A stretch of DNA of 64,000 nt, taken from Neobacillus novalis NBRC 102450. GTDB taxonomy: Bacteria > Bacillota > Bacilli > Bacillales > Cytobacillaceae. The notes beneath the pieces are model-generated. The model saw only the letters and a program-made list of their open reading frames with translations. It had not been told where the DNA came from and ran no database searches. The position numbers and the translations under genes are program-made. How positions within the stretch are numbered: position 1 is the first letter of the stretch; every line of letters starts with the position of its first letter. Positions 7,865 through 16,056 of this stretch are shown one piece after another. The DNA is taken from positions 351,585-415,584 of the forward strand of contig NZ_BCVP01000009.1 in NCBI RefSeq assembly GCF_001591805.1, given 5' to 3'.

Positions 7865-9223
7865 ATGGTAGTTAACAGAAAGGCAATCCGATTGCTTTTG
7901 TTGGGCAGTCTTCTAGTACTCTCAGCCTGTTCGAATAATAATACGGCGGGTAAGAACAAAAAGGAAACATCAGTGGTAACCCAAAATATCAAGACAGACG
8001 AATTGAAAGCAAATATCGGAAAAGATGACTGGGTAATTGTTGATACAAGAGCAAATGATGCGTTTAACGGCTGGGCATTAGATGGGGTTAAAAGGGGCGG
8101 TCATATTAAAGACGCCGTTGATTTTTCCGCTGACTGGCTAAAGGTAAAAGTGGATAAACAAGATGAAAAACTAACAGAAGTATTAAAAAGTAAAGGTATT
8201 ACCACCGACAAAAACGTTGTTCTTTATGATGCAAACGGAAAAGATGCTCAAAACGTTGTTGAATACTTACAAGATAAAGGTTTCAAAAATATGTATAAAT
8301 ATGATGTGAAAGAATGGGCAGAAAACCAAGACTTGGCATTAGAAGCCTATCCTAATTACGAAATGCTTGTGCCATCATCTTGGGTCAATGATTTAATTAA
8401 CAATAAAAATTACGGCAATCCTTATAAAATTTTTGAAGTCAGCTGGGGAGATGAAGCCAAGGATTATAAAAACGGCCATATTCCAGGTGCCGTCCATATT
8501 AATACGGATGAGGTAGAGGAAGGGCCAGTATGGAATCGTCTGAAAGACAAAGAGCTTGAAAAGTTCGCCTTAAGAAATGGAATCACAAAGGACACAACTG
8601 TTGTTCTATATGGCGCCGATTCCATGCCTGCTTTTCGTACAGCTGTTATTTTGAAATATATGGGTGTTACTGATGTTAGGGTGTTAAACGGAGGATTTAC
8701 CTCCTGGAAAAATGGCAGTTACCAGGTGGAAAAAAAGGTGAATACTAAGAAATCAGTTACAGCATTTGGAACGGTCATTCCTGCTAATTCGGAATATATT
8801 ATTGATTTGCCTGAAGCAAAAGCAATACAAGCTAATAAAAATAATGGAACACTTGTTGATATTAGAAGTTGGGAAGAATATACCGGAAAAATATCGGGTT
8901 ATGATTATATAGAGGCCAAAGGGCGTCCTGCCGGGTCTGTTTGGGGACATGCAGGCTCTGATTCTAGTAAACTTGAAGATTTCAGAAATATCGATAATAC
9001 AATGCGGAGCGGCTCAGAGATTTTGAGTATGTGGGAAAAAGACGGAATTAACATGGATAAAGAGCTGGCGTTCTATTGTGGAACGGGCTGGAGAGCTGCG
9101 GAAGTATTATTTTATGCCGACGTTTTAGGCGTAAATAATATCACACTATACGATGGCGGTTGGAATGAATGGAGTATGGACACGTCCAATCCTGTTGAAA
9201 AAGGTGAACCAAATAAGAAATAA
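7865..9223 (+). CDS. Rhodanese-like lipoprotein with three rhodanese modules
   Basis: A 452-residue lipoprotein: hydrophobic N-terminus and lipobox LSAC near residue 20, so it should be anchored outside the membrane. Three rhodanese-type modules can be traced: VIVDTRANDAF...VVLYDANGKDAQ, GHIPGAVHIN...VVLYGADSMPAFR, and LVDIRSWEEY...LAFYCGTGWRAAE. Only the third keeps the catalytic cysteine (CGTGWRA); the first two have Asp or Gly-Ala in the loop and should be inactive. A role in extracytoplasmic sulfur transfer is likely, substrate unknown. ATG follows AGGAGGA, and a perfect hairpin terminator lies downstream. Confidence 0.87.
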   Translation: MVVNRKAIRLLLLGSLLVLSACSNNNTAGKNKKETSVVTQNIKTDELKANIGKDDWVIVDTRANDAFNGWALDGVKRGGHIKDAVDFSADWLKVKVDKQDEKLTEVLKSKGITTDKNVVLYDANGKDAQNVVEYLQDKGFKNMYKYDVKEWAENQDLALEAYPNYEMLVPSSWVNDLINNKNYGNPYKIFEVSWGDEAKDYKNGHIPGAVHINTDEVEEGPVWNRLKDKELEKFALRNGITKDTTVVLYGADSMPAFRTAVILKYMGVTDVRVLNGGFTSWKNGSYQVEKKVNTKKSVTAFGTVIPANSEYIIDLPEAKAIQANKNNGTLVDIRSWEEYTGKISGYDYIEAKGRPAGSVWGHAGSDSSKLEDFRNIDNTMRSGSEILSMWEKDGINMDKELAFYCGTGWRAAEVLFYADVLGVNNITLYDGGWNEWSMDTSNPVEKGEPNKK

Positions 9224-9240
9224 TGATATGTTTAAGGGAG

Positions 9241-9270
9241 AGACAATACGACGAATGGTATTGTCTTTTT
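9241..9270 (+). terminator. Terminator after the rhodanese gene
   Basis: A perfect 9-bp stem (AGACAATAC with GTATTGTCT) is followed by five T. Confidence 0.88.
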
Positions 9271-9293
9271 CTTCTGAAAAAGGTGATGATTTA

Positions 9294-9722
9294 ATGATAA
9301 AAGCCATGAAAACATTTTTCTTATACCCATTGCTTACATTGCTGCAATTTTCGGGAATCATCTTAGCCATTGTCCTAGAAAATTTATCAGCTGAAAAAAT
9401 GGGAGTTGCCCGCTATTTAATTTTTAAAAAGCAACAGTTTGAATCGACTTATTTTACACCTCAATTAATCCTAATATATACCATTATTCTGGGTATAGGA
9501 GCAATAATTTGTACTCTGCTTCTCCTAACGAAAGGGAAAAGCAGGGGGAAAATTATTATGCTATTAGTCGCTGTAGCTGCCAATATTATTGGCATTATTT
9601 TTATTCAATTCAGCGCGGATTTAATGGCCTATCACTTCTTTATCATCGGAATGGTAATCGTAATTGTTGTTCAGTATGTTTGGATCATGAAATTCTTCAA
9701 ACAAGAATCAAAATCTACCTAA
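9294..9722 (+). CDS. Small four-helix membrane protein, unrecognised
   Basis: A 142-residue hydrophobic protein with about four membrane segments: near residues 8-28, 55-77, 86-106 and 113-133. A positively charged stretch (TKGKSRGK) lies between helices 2 and 3. I do not recognise the family. The reading frame is open upstream to 9153, but that part overlaps the previous gene and the terminator. The AGGTGAT site at 9281-9287 points to ATG 9294. It has its own terminator downstream. Confidence 0.7.
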   Translation: MIKAMKTFFLYPLLTLLQFSGIILAIVLENLSAEKMGVARYLIFKKQQFESTYFTPQLILIYTIILGIGAIICTLLLLTKGKSRGKIIMLLVAVAANIIGIIFIQFSADLMAYHFFIIGMVIVIVVQYVWIMKFFKQESKST

Positions 9723-9724
9723 AT

Positions 9725-9753
9725 CGAATTTCGTCTGGAATTCGGTTTTTCTT
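9725..9753 (+). terminator. Terminator after the small membrane protein
   Basis: CGAATT pairs with AATTCG around TCGTCTGG, followed by five T. Confidence 0.7.
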
Positions 9754-9825
9754 TGTGATACATGCTATAATACGGGGAAAATAAAATTGGAACTCAAGCT
9801 TTATCCAAAAATTTGGAGTGAAAAA

Positions 9826-11208
9826 ATGAAAACAGAACAAGGAATCAAAATCCAACTAAATCAAACATTCCCACTAACGATAAAAAGGCTTGGCATTAAC
9901 GGTGAAGGTGTCGGCTATTTTAAAAAACAAGTTGTCTTTGTTCCAGGTGCCCTCCCTGGTGAAGAGGTGGTCGTCGAGGCAACAAAAATAAACCCTAAAT
10001 TTGCTGAAGCGAAAATCAAAAAGATTCGGATTAAATCCCCGCACCGAGTGCAGCCGCTGTGCCCGGTTTATGATCAATGCGGCGGCTGCCAGCTTCAGCA
10101 TTTGCATTATGACCAGCAGCTTAAAGAAAAACGTGACATTATCCTTCAATCTCTAGAACGCCATACGAAGCTGGCAATCGACAAGCTTGATATCCGTGAA
10201 ACGATTGGCATGGAGGATCCATGGGGCTACCGTAATAAAAGCAGTTTCCAAGTTGGACAAAAAGACGGAAAAGTGCTGGCAGGTCTATATGGCCTTAATT
10301 CGCATCAACTCATTGACATCGACCAATGTGCGGTACAGCATTCGCAAACCAATGAAGCGACATCAAAAGTAAAACAAATTTTAGAAGAATTAAGAATCCC
10401 TATTTATAATGAAAAGTCACGAAAGGGAATCATCCGAACGATTGTTACCCGTGTCGGGGTGCAAACAGGCGAACTTCAAATTGTGCTAATTACATCACAA
10501 AATGAGATCCCCAAAATGGAGATCATCATTGAAGAAATCCAAAAACGGCTGCCAAATGTGAAATCCGTTGTCCAAAATATTAATGGCCAAAAAACATCGC
10601 TTATTTTTGGCGAGGAAACAGTTCCGCTCGCTGGCGAAGAATTTATTCAAGAAACATTGGGTGACCTGCAATTCGAGCTATCCGCCAGAACCTTTTTTCA
10701 GTTAAATCCTGTTCAAACGATCAAGCTTTATAACGAAGTGAAAAAAGCGGCGGCCCTAACTGGCAACGAAAAAGTGGTCGATGCTTACTGTGGAGTCGGA
10801 ACCATTGGGTTATGGCTCGCCAATCAAGCAGCAGAAATCCGCGGTATGGACGTAATCCCTGAATCAATTGAGGATGCCAAGAAAAATGCGAAGCGCCACG
10901 GATTTACCAATACTAAATATGTACCTGGAAAGGCAGAGGAGATCCTGCCAAAATGGGTCAAAAAGGGCTGGAAACCAGATGTTGTAGTTGTCGACCCACC
11001 AAGGACGGGCCTCGACGGTCAACTACTTCAAACCATCCTGCAAGTAAAACCAGAGAAACTCATCTATGTCTCATGCAACCCGTCGACTTTGGCAAAAGAC
11101 ATTCAAACCTTAAGTTCGAAATATGAGGTTAAGTATATCCAGCCGGTGGATATGTTTCCGCAGACGGCGCATGTGGAGTGCTGTGCGTTGATAAAATTAA
11201 TAAAATAA
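9826..11208 (+). CDS. rlmD: 23S rRNA (uracil-5-)-methyltransferase RlmD/RlmCD
   Basis: A 460-residue SAM-dependent methyltransferase of the RumA family that makes 5-methyluridine in 23S rRNA; in B. subtilis one such enzyme (RlmCD) does both U747 and U1939. Order of parts: TRAM RNA-binding domain (residues 1-70), iron-sulfur cysteines in [14 protein letters not shown] near residue 80-95, SAM site [14 protein letters not shown], and the catalytic region VDPPRTGLD...[12 protein letters not shown] containing the nucleophilic cysteine. ATG 9826 with TTGGAGTG upstream is preferred to the earlier in-frame TTG at 9787. A very strong terminator follows. Confidence 0.93.
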   Translation: MKTEQGIKIQLNQTFPLTIKRLGINGEGVGYFKKQVVFVPGALPGEEVVVEATKINPKFAEAKIKKIRIKSPHRVQPLCPVYDQCGGCQLQHLHYDQQLKEKRDIILQSLERHTKLAIDKLDIRETIGMEDPWGYRNKSSFQVGQKDGKVLAGLYGLNSHQLIDIDQCAVQHSQTNEATSKVKQILEELRIPIYNEKSRKGIIRTIVTRVGVQTGELQIVLITSQNEIPKMEIIIEEIQKRLPNVKSVVQNINGQKTSLIFGEETVPLAGEEFIQETLGDLQFELSARTFFQLNPVQTIKLYNEVKKAAALTGNEKVVDAYCGVGTIGLWLANQAAEIRGMDVIPESIEDAKKNAKRHGFTNTKYVPGKAEEILPKWVKKGWKPDVVVVDPPRTGLDGQLLQTILQVKPEKLIYVSCNPSTLAKDIQTLSSKYEVKYIQPVDMFPQTAHVECCALIKLIK

Positions 11209-11210
11209 TT

Positions 11211-11263
11211 AGCAGATGGGTCCAAGAATCTGTAAAAGATTCTCGGACATCCATCTGCTTTTC
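11211..11263 (+). terminator. Strong terminator after rlmD
   Basis: A long stem (AGCAGATGG with CCATCTGCT, continued inward by GTCC/GGAC and AGAATCT/AGATTCT) is followed by TTTT. Confidence 0.9.
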
Positions 11264-11343
11264 TTTCAATTCTCTCAATTCTTTCAATTCTTTCAATCCT
11301 TTCAATTCTTTCAATCCTTTCAATTCTTTCAATTCTTTCAATT
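11264..11343. repeat. 9-bp microsatellite (TTTCAATTC)n
   Basis: About nine tandem copies of TTTCAATTC directly follow the rlmD terminator, with a few C/T variants (TCTCAATTC, TTTCAATCC). The period is a multiple of three, so repetitive open frames appear on both strands, but none looks like a gene. The array could vary in length by slippage. Confidence 0.92.
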
Positions 11344-11459
11344 AAGCGGTTCAACATATCTGGTGTTAGTTCTTGGAAATTTGCGAATCCGTCGGCCTGT
11401 TGTTTTAGCTAAATGATTGCTATGTCATCTTCTTTTGTTTCAAGAGAGGACTTCAACAA

Positions 11460-11810
11460 ATCGATTTTAGTAGTGATATTATTCGTATCAAGTTAGCCTC
11501 TCTTATCAAATGATCACTACATGCTTTAATACCATGTTTATTGTAATTTCCACAAATATATCCTCGACAATTCTTTTAAAAAAGCATACCACGGCCACAA
11601 TCTGTGCGGTAAGAATTATTTGTAAATAGATGATTTTCTACCTGGGGAAGAGTTTGTTTTCTACTAATCATTGTTGCTGTACAGCTTCAAAATCCCTTTT
11701 AGAAATAATCGCCTCATGGGTATTGCAGACAACGATTAATTTTATCAGAACCAACTTGATCCCTACTTTTATTAGTAACGCCTCGAGTATGGAAGATATT
11801 GGGCGGAAAT
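11460..11810 (-). pseudogene. Remnant of a large serine recombinase
   Basis: Read on the minus strand, two fragments in different frames match the middle of large serine recombinases. NTHEAIISKRDFEAVQQ lies at about 11686-11736. The zinc-ribbon piece ending CRGYICGNYNKHG, IKACSDHLIREANLIR lies at about 11490-11600. A stop interrupts the zinc ribbon, a frameshift separates the fragments, one zinc cysteine is lost, and the catalytic N-terminus is absent. It is a dead relic of a phage, integrative element or sigK-type recombinase, and suggests this junction was once a mobile-element site. Confidence 0.72.
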
Positions 11811-12069
11811 TTGTATAAAGAACCTACAAGGGACATGTTATTTAAAAAGAGGGCTTTTGGTATCTGCCACATCCCCACTGTTCGTATCTTCGATTACTAC
11901 CCATGCCCAGGCTCTAGGGCAGCCCTAGTGAAAAATCTGATAGATTCGAAGAAACAGTTTCCGAAAACAATCAACAAAAGGCAAACGCTAATAATAGCCC
12001 CAGTCGAATGAAAAAAAGTGGCAATGATCAAAGTGACATCAAATGAACTATATTCACCTTGGTAATATT
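11811..12069. other. Gene-free stretch between recombinase relic and matrix island
   Basis: I see no gene I can support. Short open frames here lack ribosome sites and overlap the recombinase remnant. It may be further decayed mobile-element DNA. Confidence 0.4.
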
Positions 12070-12718
12070 ATGTCTTTAATCCTCCAACTCTGCACTAACT
12101 ATTCCATAGCATGCCAATATCTCGGGGCATAAAATGTCAGGCTCTACATGGACTTGATCATTAAAGGCATCGACAAGTTTTTTTTATACCAAAAATCTCT
12201 CTACAAAACAGGTCAAAATCCATGAAAAATTGACAAATACTTTGAAAAGTAACCATTAAATACGTCGATTCCTAACTATTAAACAAGTTGTATGTAGGGT
12301 TTTGTCAATTAAAACTTTCCCATAATTCGGAAAACTGACAAAATTTCCACTAATCAATGCTTAGAATTAACACTAAGGTTTAAAAGAATCTATTAAATAT
12401 TTTATAAAGACATCATCATATTTATGCGCATTGGAAAATTCCAATAGAAGATTCTTTTACTTGCAAATTGCCAAGCTTACCAAAATAGTAGATTTCATGA
12501 AGATGTTGACATTTTTTGTAGGTGTTGACCGATTTATGACTATATGGTTTTGGCTTTGAGGGGGGTGATAAACCCAGGTAAGGCATTTAGCTGTAAAAGG
12601 AGGCGGGAAAGGGGCTAATAACGATAAAGAAATGACGACATAACGTAATTATCAGGGGGTACGAAAACAAATACCTACATAAAAAGTAGGTTATTTTCCA
12701 AGAGGGAGGAAAATTACT
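12070..12718 (+). promoter_or_regulatory. Long conserved leader/promoter region of M6 protease gene 1
   Basis: About 650 bp without a gene, similar to the region before the second M6 gene. Features: an inverted repeat TAAAAGAATCT (12381-12391) / AGATTCTTTTA (12449-12459) enclosing the palindrome ATTGGAA-AA-TTCCAAT; a TTGACA at 12506; a nearly invariant block at 12613-12660 (core AGAAATGACGACATAACGTA); and the hairpin ACCTAC/GTAGGT at 12673-12691 just before the GAGGGAGGA ribosome site. No clean -35/-10 pair could be fixed. Confidence 0.5.
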
Positions 12719-15010
12719 TTGAAATTGAGAATTAAGTTTGCCGCATTATCAACCACGATATTGCTTGCGTTGTCTTCAACATCCGCTTTTGCTGCGGATC
12801 CAGGGCTGGATAAAATGCCCGAACATGTGGATCCCCAGTCATGGATGCTTTCAGATAATATGACAGCGAATGACTATAGACCGATTCCGGGAATCAACTG
12901 GCTCACCTCGGATATCAAAGCTGAGAAGCCAATAAGGGGAGCATTGATAGTAGTAGATTTTCCTGATCAAGGGTTTATCCTTAGCCAACCCGAAGGTTCC
13001 GATCCGGCCGGGAACCCTAGAGGCGTCGGATCTATTCCCCGAGAGGAAGTTCCTGAGTTTTTTAAGGACTATCTCACCAAGCCAAGCGCCCTAAACAACT
13101 ATCAAACGATGGATAGTGTTTGGAAGGAGAACTCCTACGGAAAATGGGGTGTTACCCTTGATGCTTTTGGTCCATACCAATTGAGCAAAAACGAATTTCA
13201 GTACGGACTTGACAGCATGAACCCTGGTACATTGCCAAAGAACTATCCAAGCGGAAACCTTTTTCAGGATGGAATAAATGCGGCCATGGCCGACCTTAAC
13301 GCATCTGGAGTTGAATATGACTTTGCGTTCATTCTTCATGCGGGTTATGCCGAATCAGCCGTATGGCAGGAATTCGGTGAAATGATGTTTCTAAATCCTG
13401 ATTCAATACCTGACGAATTTGGACCTCCGAGGGATTTACCTGGATTTGAAACCTTGCCAAACTGGGCAAAAACTCGTTATGTACCATGGACTTCCTATTT
13501 TGCAGCCAAAACGATTTGGTCTGCAGCATCCAGTGCAAAGATCAACGGCAAATCGATTCGTGTTTCTATTCAAGGCGAAAGTAATGGTTTGGCTACATTT
13601 GCCCACGAATTCGGCCATCTACAAACTCTTGGTGATAATTATAACAACCCATTTGGTGACCCTCCGGTACGGTCTTATGCGGGGAATTGGGAATTAATGG
13701 CCAGCGGAAGTTTCAATGGACCAGGCGGCCCGCATACGCGTTATTTTATTCCTGCCACCCAGGGTGGGTCTTCACCGGCGGAACATACATTGCGAAATAA
13801 GTTGAAACAGGGATTCCTATCCAATGATGAAATCATTCAGATTGACCGTGATAATATAAAAGACTCCGGGCCGTTGTTTGCGGATATTATCTCCCGTGAG
13901 GTGCCCGTCGGAAGCAAATTTGGCCGCACTGGTCTTCACGGTATCAACATCAGCATGAAAGATTTAACACCAACCAATTACCTTACAGGTGACTGGCGTA
14001 ACGATATGCCTTCAAAAGCATTGTACAATAACTACACCATTGAAGTGGTGGATCGTGTCGGTTCAGACTCCTTCCAATCCGATTCAGGTGTATTGATTTC
14101 GAAAACGAAAAATGCGGAAAGTGCCCCGTTCATTTGGGTTGTTGATTCACATCCGGAAGATATTAATCTGCCTGATTTCAAAAGACCTGATGGCACAACA
14201 GCTATGTTTTCCAAAGGGGATGAGCGACAGCTTGCCGACGCTTTATTCCATTCAGGGAATGGGTCAACTTTGGTCAGTGGGAAATTCGATGGTTCAATCG
14301 GCAATGACACTGTTGTCAGTGAGTACGTTGATCCGTACAATAAACTTCATTTCTACATTTTAGGAAATTACAAAGATGCTGAAGGTGCACTTCATTATCA
14401 GGTTGCAGTCCGTAACACAGATGGTGCAGGCAGCTTTAAGCGCGGAGTAAATGTAAGCGATGGAGCCGTACAACCTGCCGTTCCTGGCAAAGTGGCGGTT
14501 TACCATTATAATGTGACAAATACCGGCGAAGCAAAGGATATTTTTCGATTGAACGCTTCCGCAGGTGCTGATTGGACAGTTCAACTAGATCACAACGTAA
14601 TAGCTGTGGAACCTGGTAAAACCGTCGATGTTCCGGTATACGTCAACATTCCAAAGGGCAAGACAGCTCCGGCTAACATTACTTTCACGGCGACTTCTGA
14701 GACTGACTCCAAGAAAAGCGGTACAGAGACCAATCTTTTGCCGAGCAGCTTAACGGCAACCGGTCTAAGTTCTGTTATTGAAAGTTTTGACAAAGCGGGA
14801 GCATTCAAAGCCGGAGCAGCACAAGCTTTGAAGGCTCAATTGGCGGGCGTTGCCCAATTTGAAAAGGCTGGAACTAAGGATAAGGTTATTAAACATATGA
14901 ATGGTTTTAAAGTGCTGTTGGATCAACAAAAAAATACGAATGTTATCACTAATAAAGCGTATAACAGTTTGAAAGCGTATGCCGATGCAATGATTGAGAT
15001 CTGGCAATAG
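12719..15010 (+). CDS. Secreted M6-like (InhA-type) metalloprotease with FIMAH tail, copy 1
   Basis: A 763-residue secreted protein. Signal peptide 1-25 ends SAFA-AD. The catalytic part has HEFGHLQTLGDNY (first His near residue 296), a zinc-binding HExxH with a downstream Asp, and then a Met-turn-like ELMASGSFNGPGG, as in M6/immune-inhibitor-A proteases. After about residue 585 comes a beta-sandwich resembling NEW3 (YHYNVTNTGEAKD...PVYVNIPKGKTAP). The last 75 residues form a FIMAH-type helical domain (SFDKAGAFKAGAAQALKAQL). TTG start after GAGGGAGGA. Followed by a calY gene; probably acts on matrix or host proteins, substrate unknown. Confidence 0.88.
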   Translation: MKLRIKFAALSTTILLALSSTSAFAADPGLDKMPEHVDPQSWMLSDNMTANDYRPIPGINWLTSDIKAEKPIRGALIVVDFPDQGFILSQPEGSDPAGNPRGVGSIPREEVPEFFKDYLTKPSALNNYQTMDSVWKENSYGKWGVTLDAFGPYQLSKNEFQYGLDSMNPGTLPKNYPSGNLFQDGINAAMADLNASGVEYDFAFILHAGYAESAVWQEFGEMMFLNPDSIPDEFGPPRDLPGFETLPNWAKTRYVPWTSYFAAKTIWSAASSAKINGKSIRVSIQGESNGLATFAHEFGHLQTLGDNYNNPFGDPPVRSYAGNWELMASGSFNGPGGPHTRYFIPATQGGSSPAEHTLRNKLKQGFLSNDEIIQIDRDNIKDSGPLFADIISREVPVGSKFGRTGLHGINISMKDLTPTNYLTGDWRNDMPSKALYNNYTIEVVDRVGSDSFQSDSGVLISKTKNAESAPFIWVVDSHPEDINLPDFKRPDGTTAMFSKGDERQLADALFHSGNGSTLVSGKFDGSIGNDTVVSEYVDPYNKLHFYILGNYKDAEGALHYQVAVRNTDGAGSFKRGVNVSDGAVQPAVPGKVAVYHYNVTNTGEAKDIFRLNASAGADWTVQLDHNVIAVEPGKTVDVPVYVNIPKGKTAPANITFTATSETDSKKSGTETNLLPSSLTATGLSSVIESFDKAGAFKAGAAQALKAQLAGVAQFEKAGTKDKVIKHMNGFKVLLDQQKNTNVITNKAYNSLKAYADAMIEIWQ

Positions 15011-15038
15011 GTTAGATTTACTGTTCAGGATATACCTC

Positions 15039-15060
15039 TGTGCCGGGGCCTCCCGGCACA
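15039..15060 (+). promoter_or_regulatory. Conserved M6-calY intergenic hairpin, copy 1
   Basis: TGTGCCGGG pairs perfectly with CCCGGCACA around GCCT. It is not followed by a T-run, so it is not a standard terminator. Equivalent hairpins follow the other two M6 genes. Confidence 0.75.
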
Positions 15061-15179
15061 AAGGGTAACAATCTAAAAGGGATCAGTAACGCAATAACGG
15101 TACTGTAGTTCATTTTGTTTATCACAACAATAAAAATAATAGCCCTAAAAAGGGGAAAAAAACTTAAGGAGGAATAAAC

Positions 15180-15767
15180 ATGGGTTTCAAAAAGAAATTA
15201 GGTATGGGAATTATGGCGGGAATAATGGGGGTATCCTTAATTGGGGGGGGAACTTACGCATACTTTAGTGACAGTGAAGTTACGAACAATACGTTTGCAG
15301 CGGGCACACTCGACTTGTCGGTTCAACCGACAACAATCATTAATATCGAAAACATCGCTCCTGGAGACTCGATGACACGTACCTTTGAACTGCATAATAA
15401 CGGAACACTAGATATCAAGGACGTGACGTTGGATACCGCGTATACCGTGGATGATGCTAATGGGGATAACACAGAGGATTTCGCCAAGTATATTGAAGTG
15501 GAATTTCTGTACAATATGGACCAATTTAATGAAATCATTTACAAAACAACATTGGATCAGCTAAAGGGTATGAGCCCTAAAGCAGTGTCAGAAAAGATAT
15601 TTAACGAAGCTCTAGATGGTGGCATTCTTAAGACGGGCGAAGAACATGATTTGGTAGTGAAGTTCAATTTCCTTGATAACGGGAAAAATCAAAACCAATT
15701 CCAGGGGGATAAGCTCAATCTAACATGGACTTTTAATGCCACACAAGGCGCCGGCAGAGACCTATAA
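15180..15767 (+). CDS. CalY/TasA-family matrix fibre protein, copy 1
   Basis: A 195-residue secreted protein of the TasA/camelysin (peptidase M73) family. The N-terminus carries the SipW-dependent signal (basic start, hydrophobic core, then GGGTYAYFSDSEVTNNTF with cleavage after TYA), followed by AAGTLDLSVQPTTI and the beta-rich core of TasA-like subunits, which form biofilm fibres in Bacillus. ATG 15180 follows AAGGAGGAA. A small CCCT/AGGG hairpin precedes the ribosome site. The C-terminal half is nearly identical to copy 2 in DNA. No sipW gene lies in the window, so processing depends on one elsewhere. Confidence 0.9.
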   Translation: MGFKKKLGMGIMAGIMGVSLIGGGTYAYFSDSEVTNNTFAAGTLDLSVQPTTIINIENIAPGDSMTRTFELHNNGTLDIKDVTLDTAYTVDDANGDNTEDFAKYIEVEFLYNMDQFNEIIYKTTLDQLKGMSPKAVSEKIFNEALDGGILKTGEEHDLVVKFNFLDNGKNQNQFQGDKLNLTWTFNATQGAGRDL

Positions 15768-15921
15768 GATTAAAAAAGGTACGGTAGTGCAGCTTACTTA
15801 TTTCAATTTTGATACTTCCCTATCGAACTTAAACTAGGGTATGGTTTCGTTGGGTCATATCTATTTCCCAAATTTCCGCAAGTTTATGAGGCTCATAGGA
15901 AATAAAAACAATAGAATGGCT

Positions 15922-15944
15922 GGGACAGTTAAAGAAACTGTCCC
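15922..15944 (+). terminator. Hairpin after calY copy 1 (T-run absent)
   Basis: GGGACAGTT pairs with AACTGTCCC around AAAGA. It is conserved in copy 2 at 21329-21350 but lacks a T-run, so it may protect the transcript end or terminate weakly. Confidence 0.5.
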
Positions 15945-16056
15945 GCCTCATTAAAAAAGGTTTAGAAACGTTTTTAAACAAAAATAGCGAAGGCATTTTA
16001 AGGCTTAGTTGGCGACAATGACTTTGGAAATATGTCAAAAGTAGGGGTGAAGATAA

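Larger units (their letters stand above)
12070..15950 (+). repeat. Duplicated matrix module, copy A
   Basis: This block (leader, M6-like protease, fibre protein and 3' hairpin) is repeated at 17250-21355. The similarity covers coding and non-coding DNA: the upstream region with CCATAGCATG, the leader, and 180 bp beyond the calY gene up to GTCCCGCC, where it stops abruptly. Confidence 0.85.

Noticed and set aside
11103..11357. Minus-strand open frame with ERIERI repeats downstream of rlmD
   Set aside because: It is a by-product of the 9-bp microsatellite (a multiple of three) and overlaps the rlmD coding end; no supported start.
11630..12011. Two short plus-strand open frames in the rlmD-M6 gap
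   Set aside because: No ribosome site, and the first is antisense to the recognisable recombinase remnant.
12506..12540. SigA promoter with TTGACA upstream of M6 copy 1
   Set aside because: No acceptable -10 at 16-18 bp, and the hexamer is not kept in copy 2.
15039..15060. Rho-independent terminator between M6 and calY
   Set aside because: Strong stem but no T-run in any of the three copies, so treated as a different kind of RNA element.
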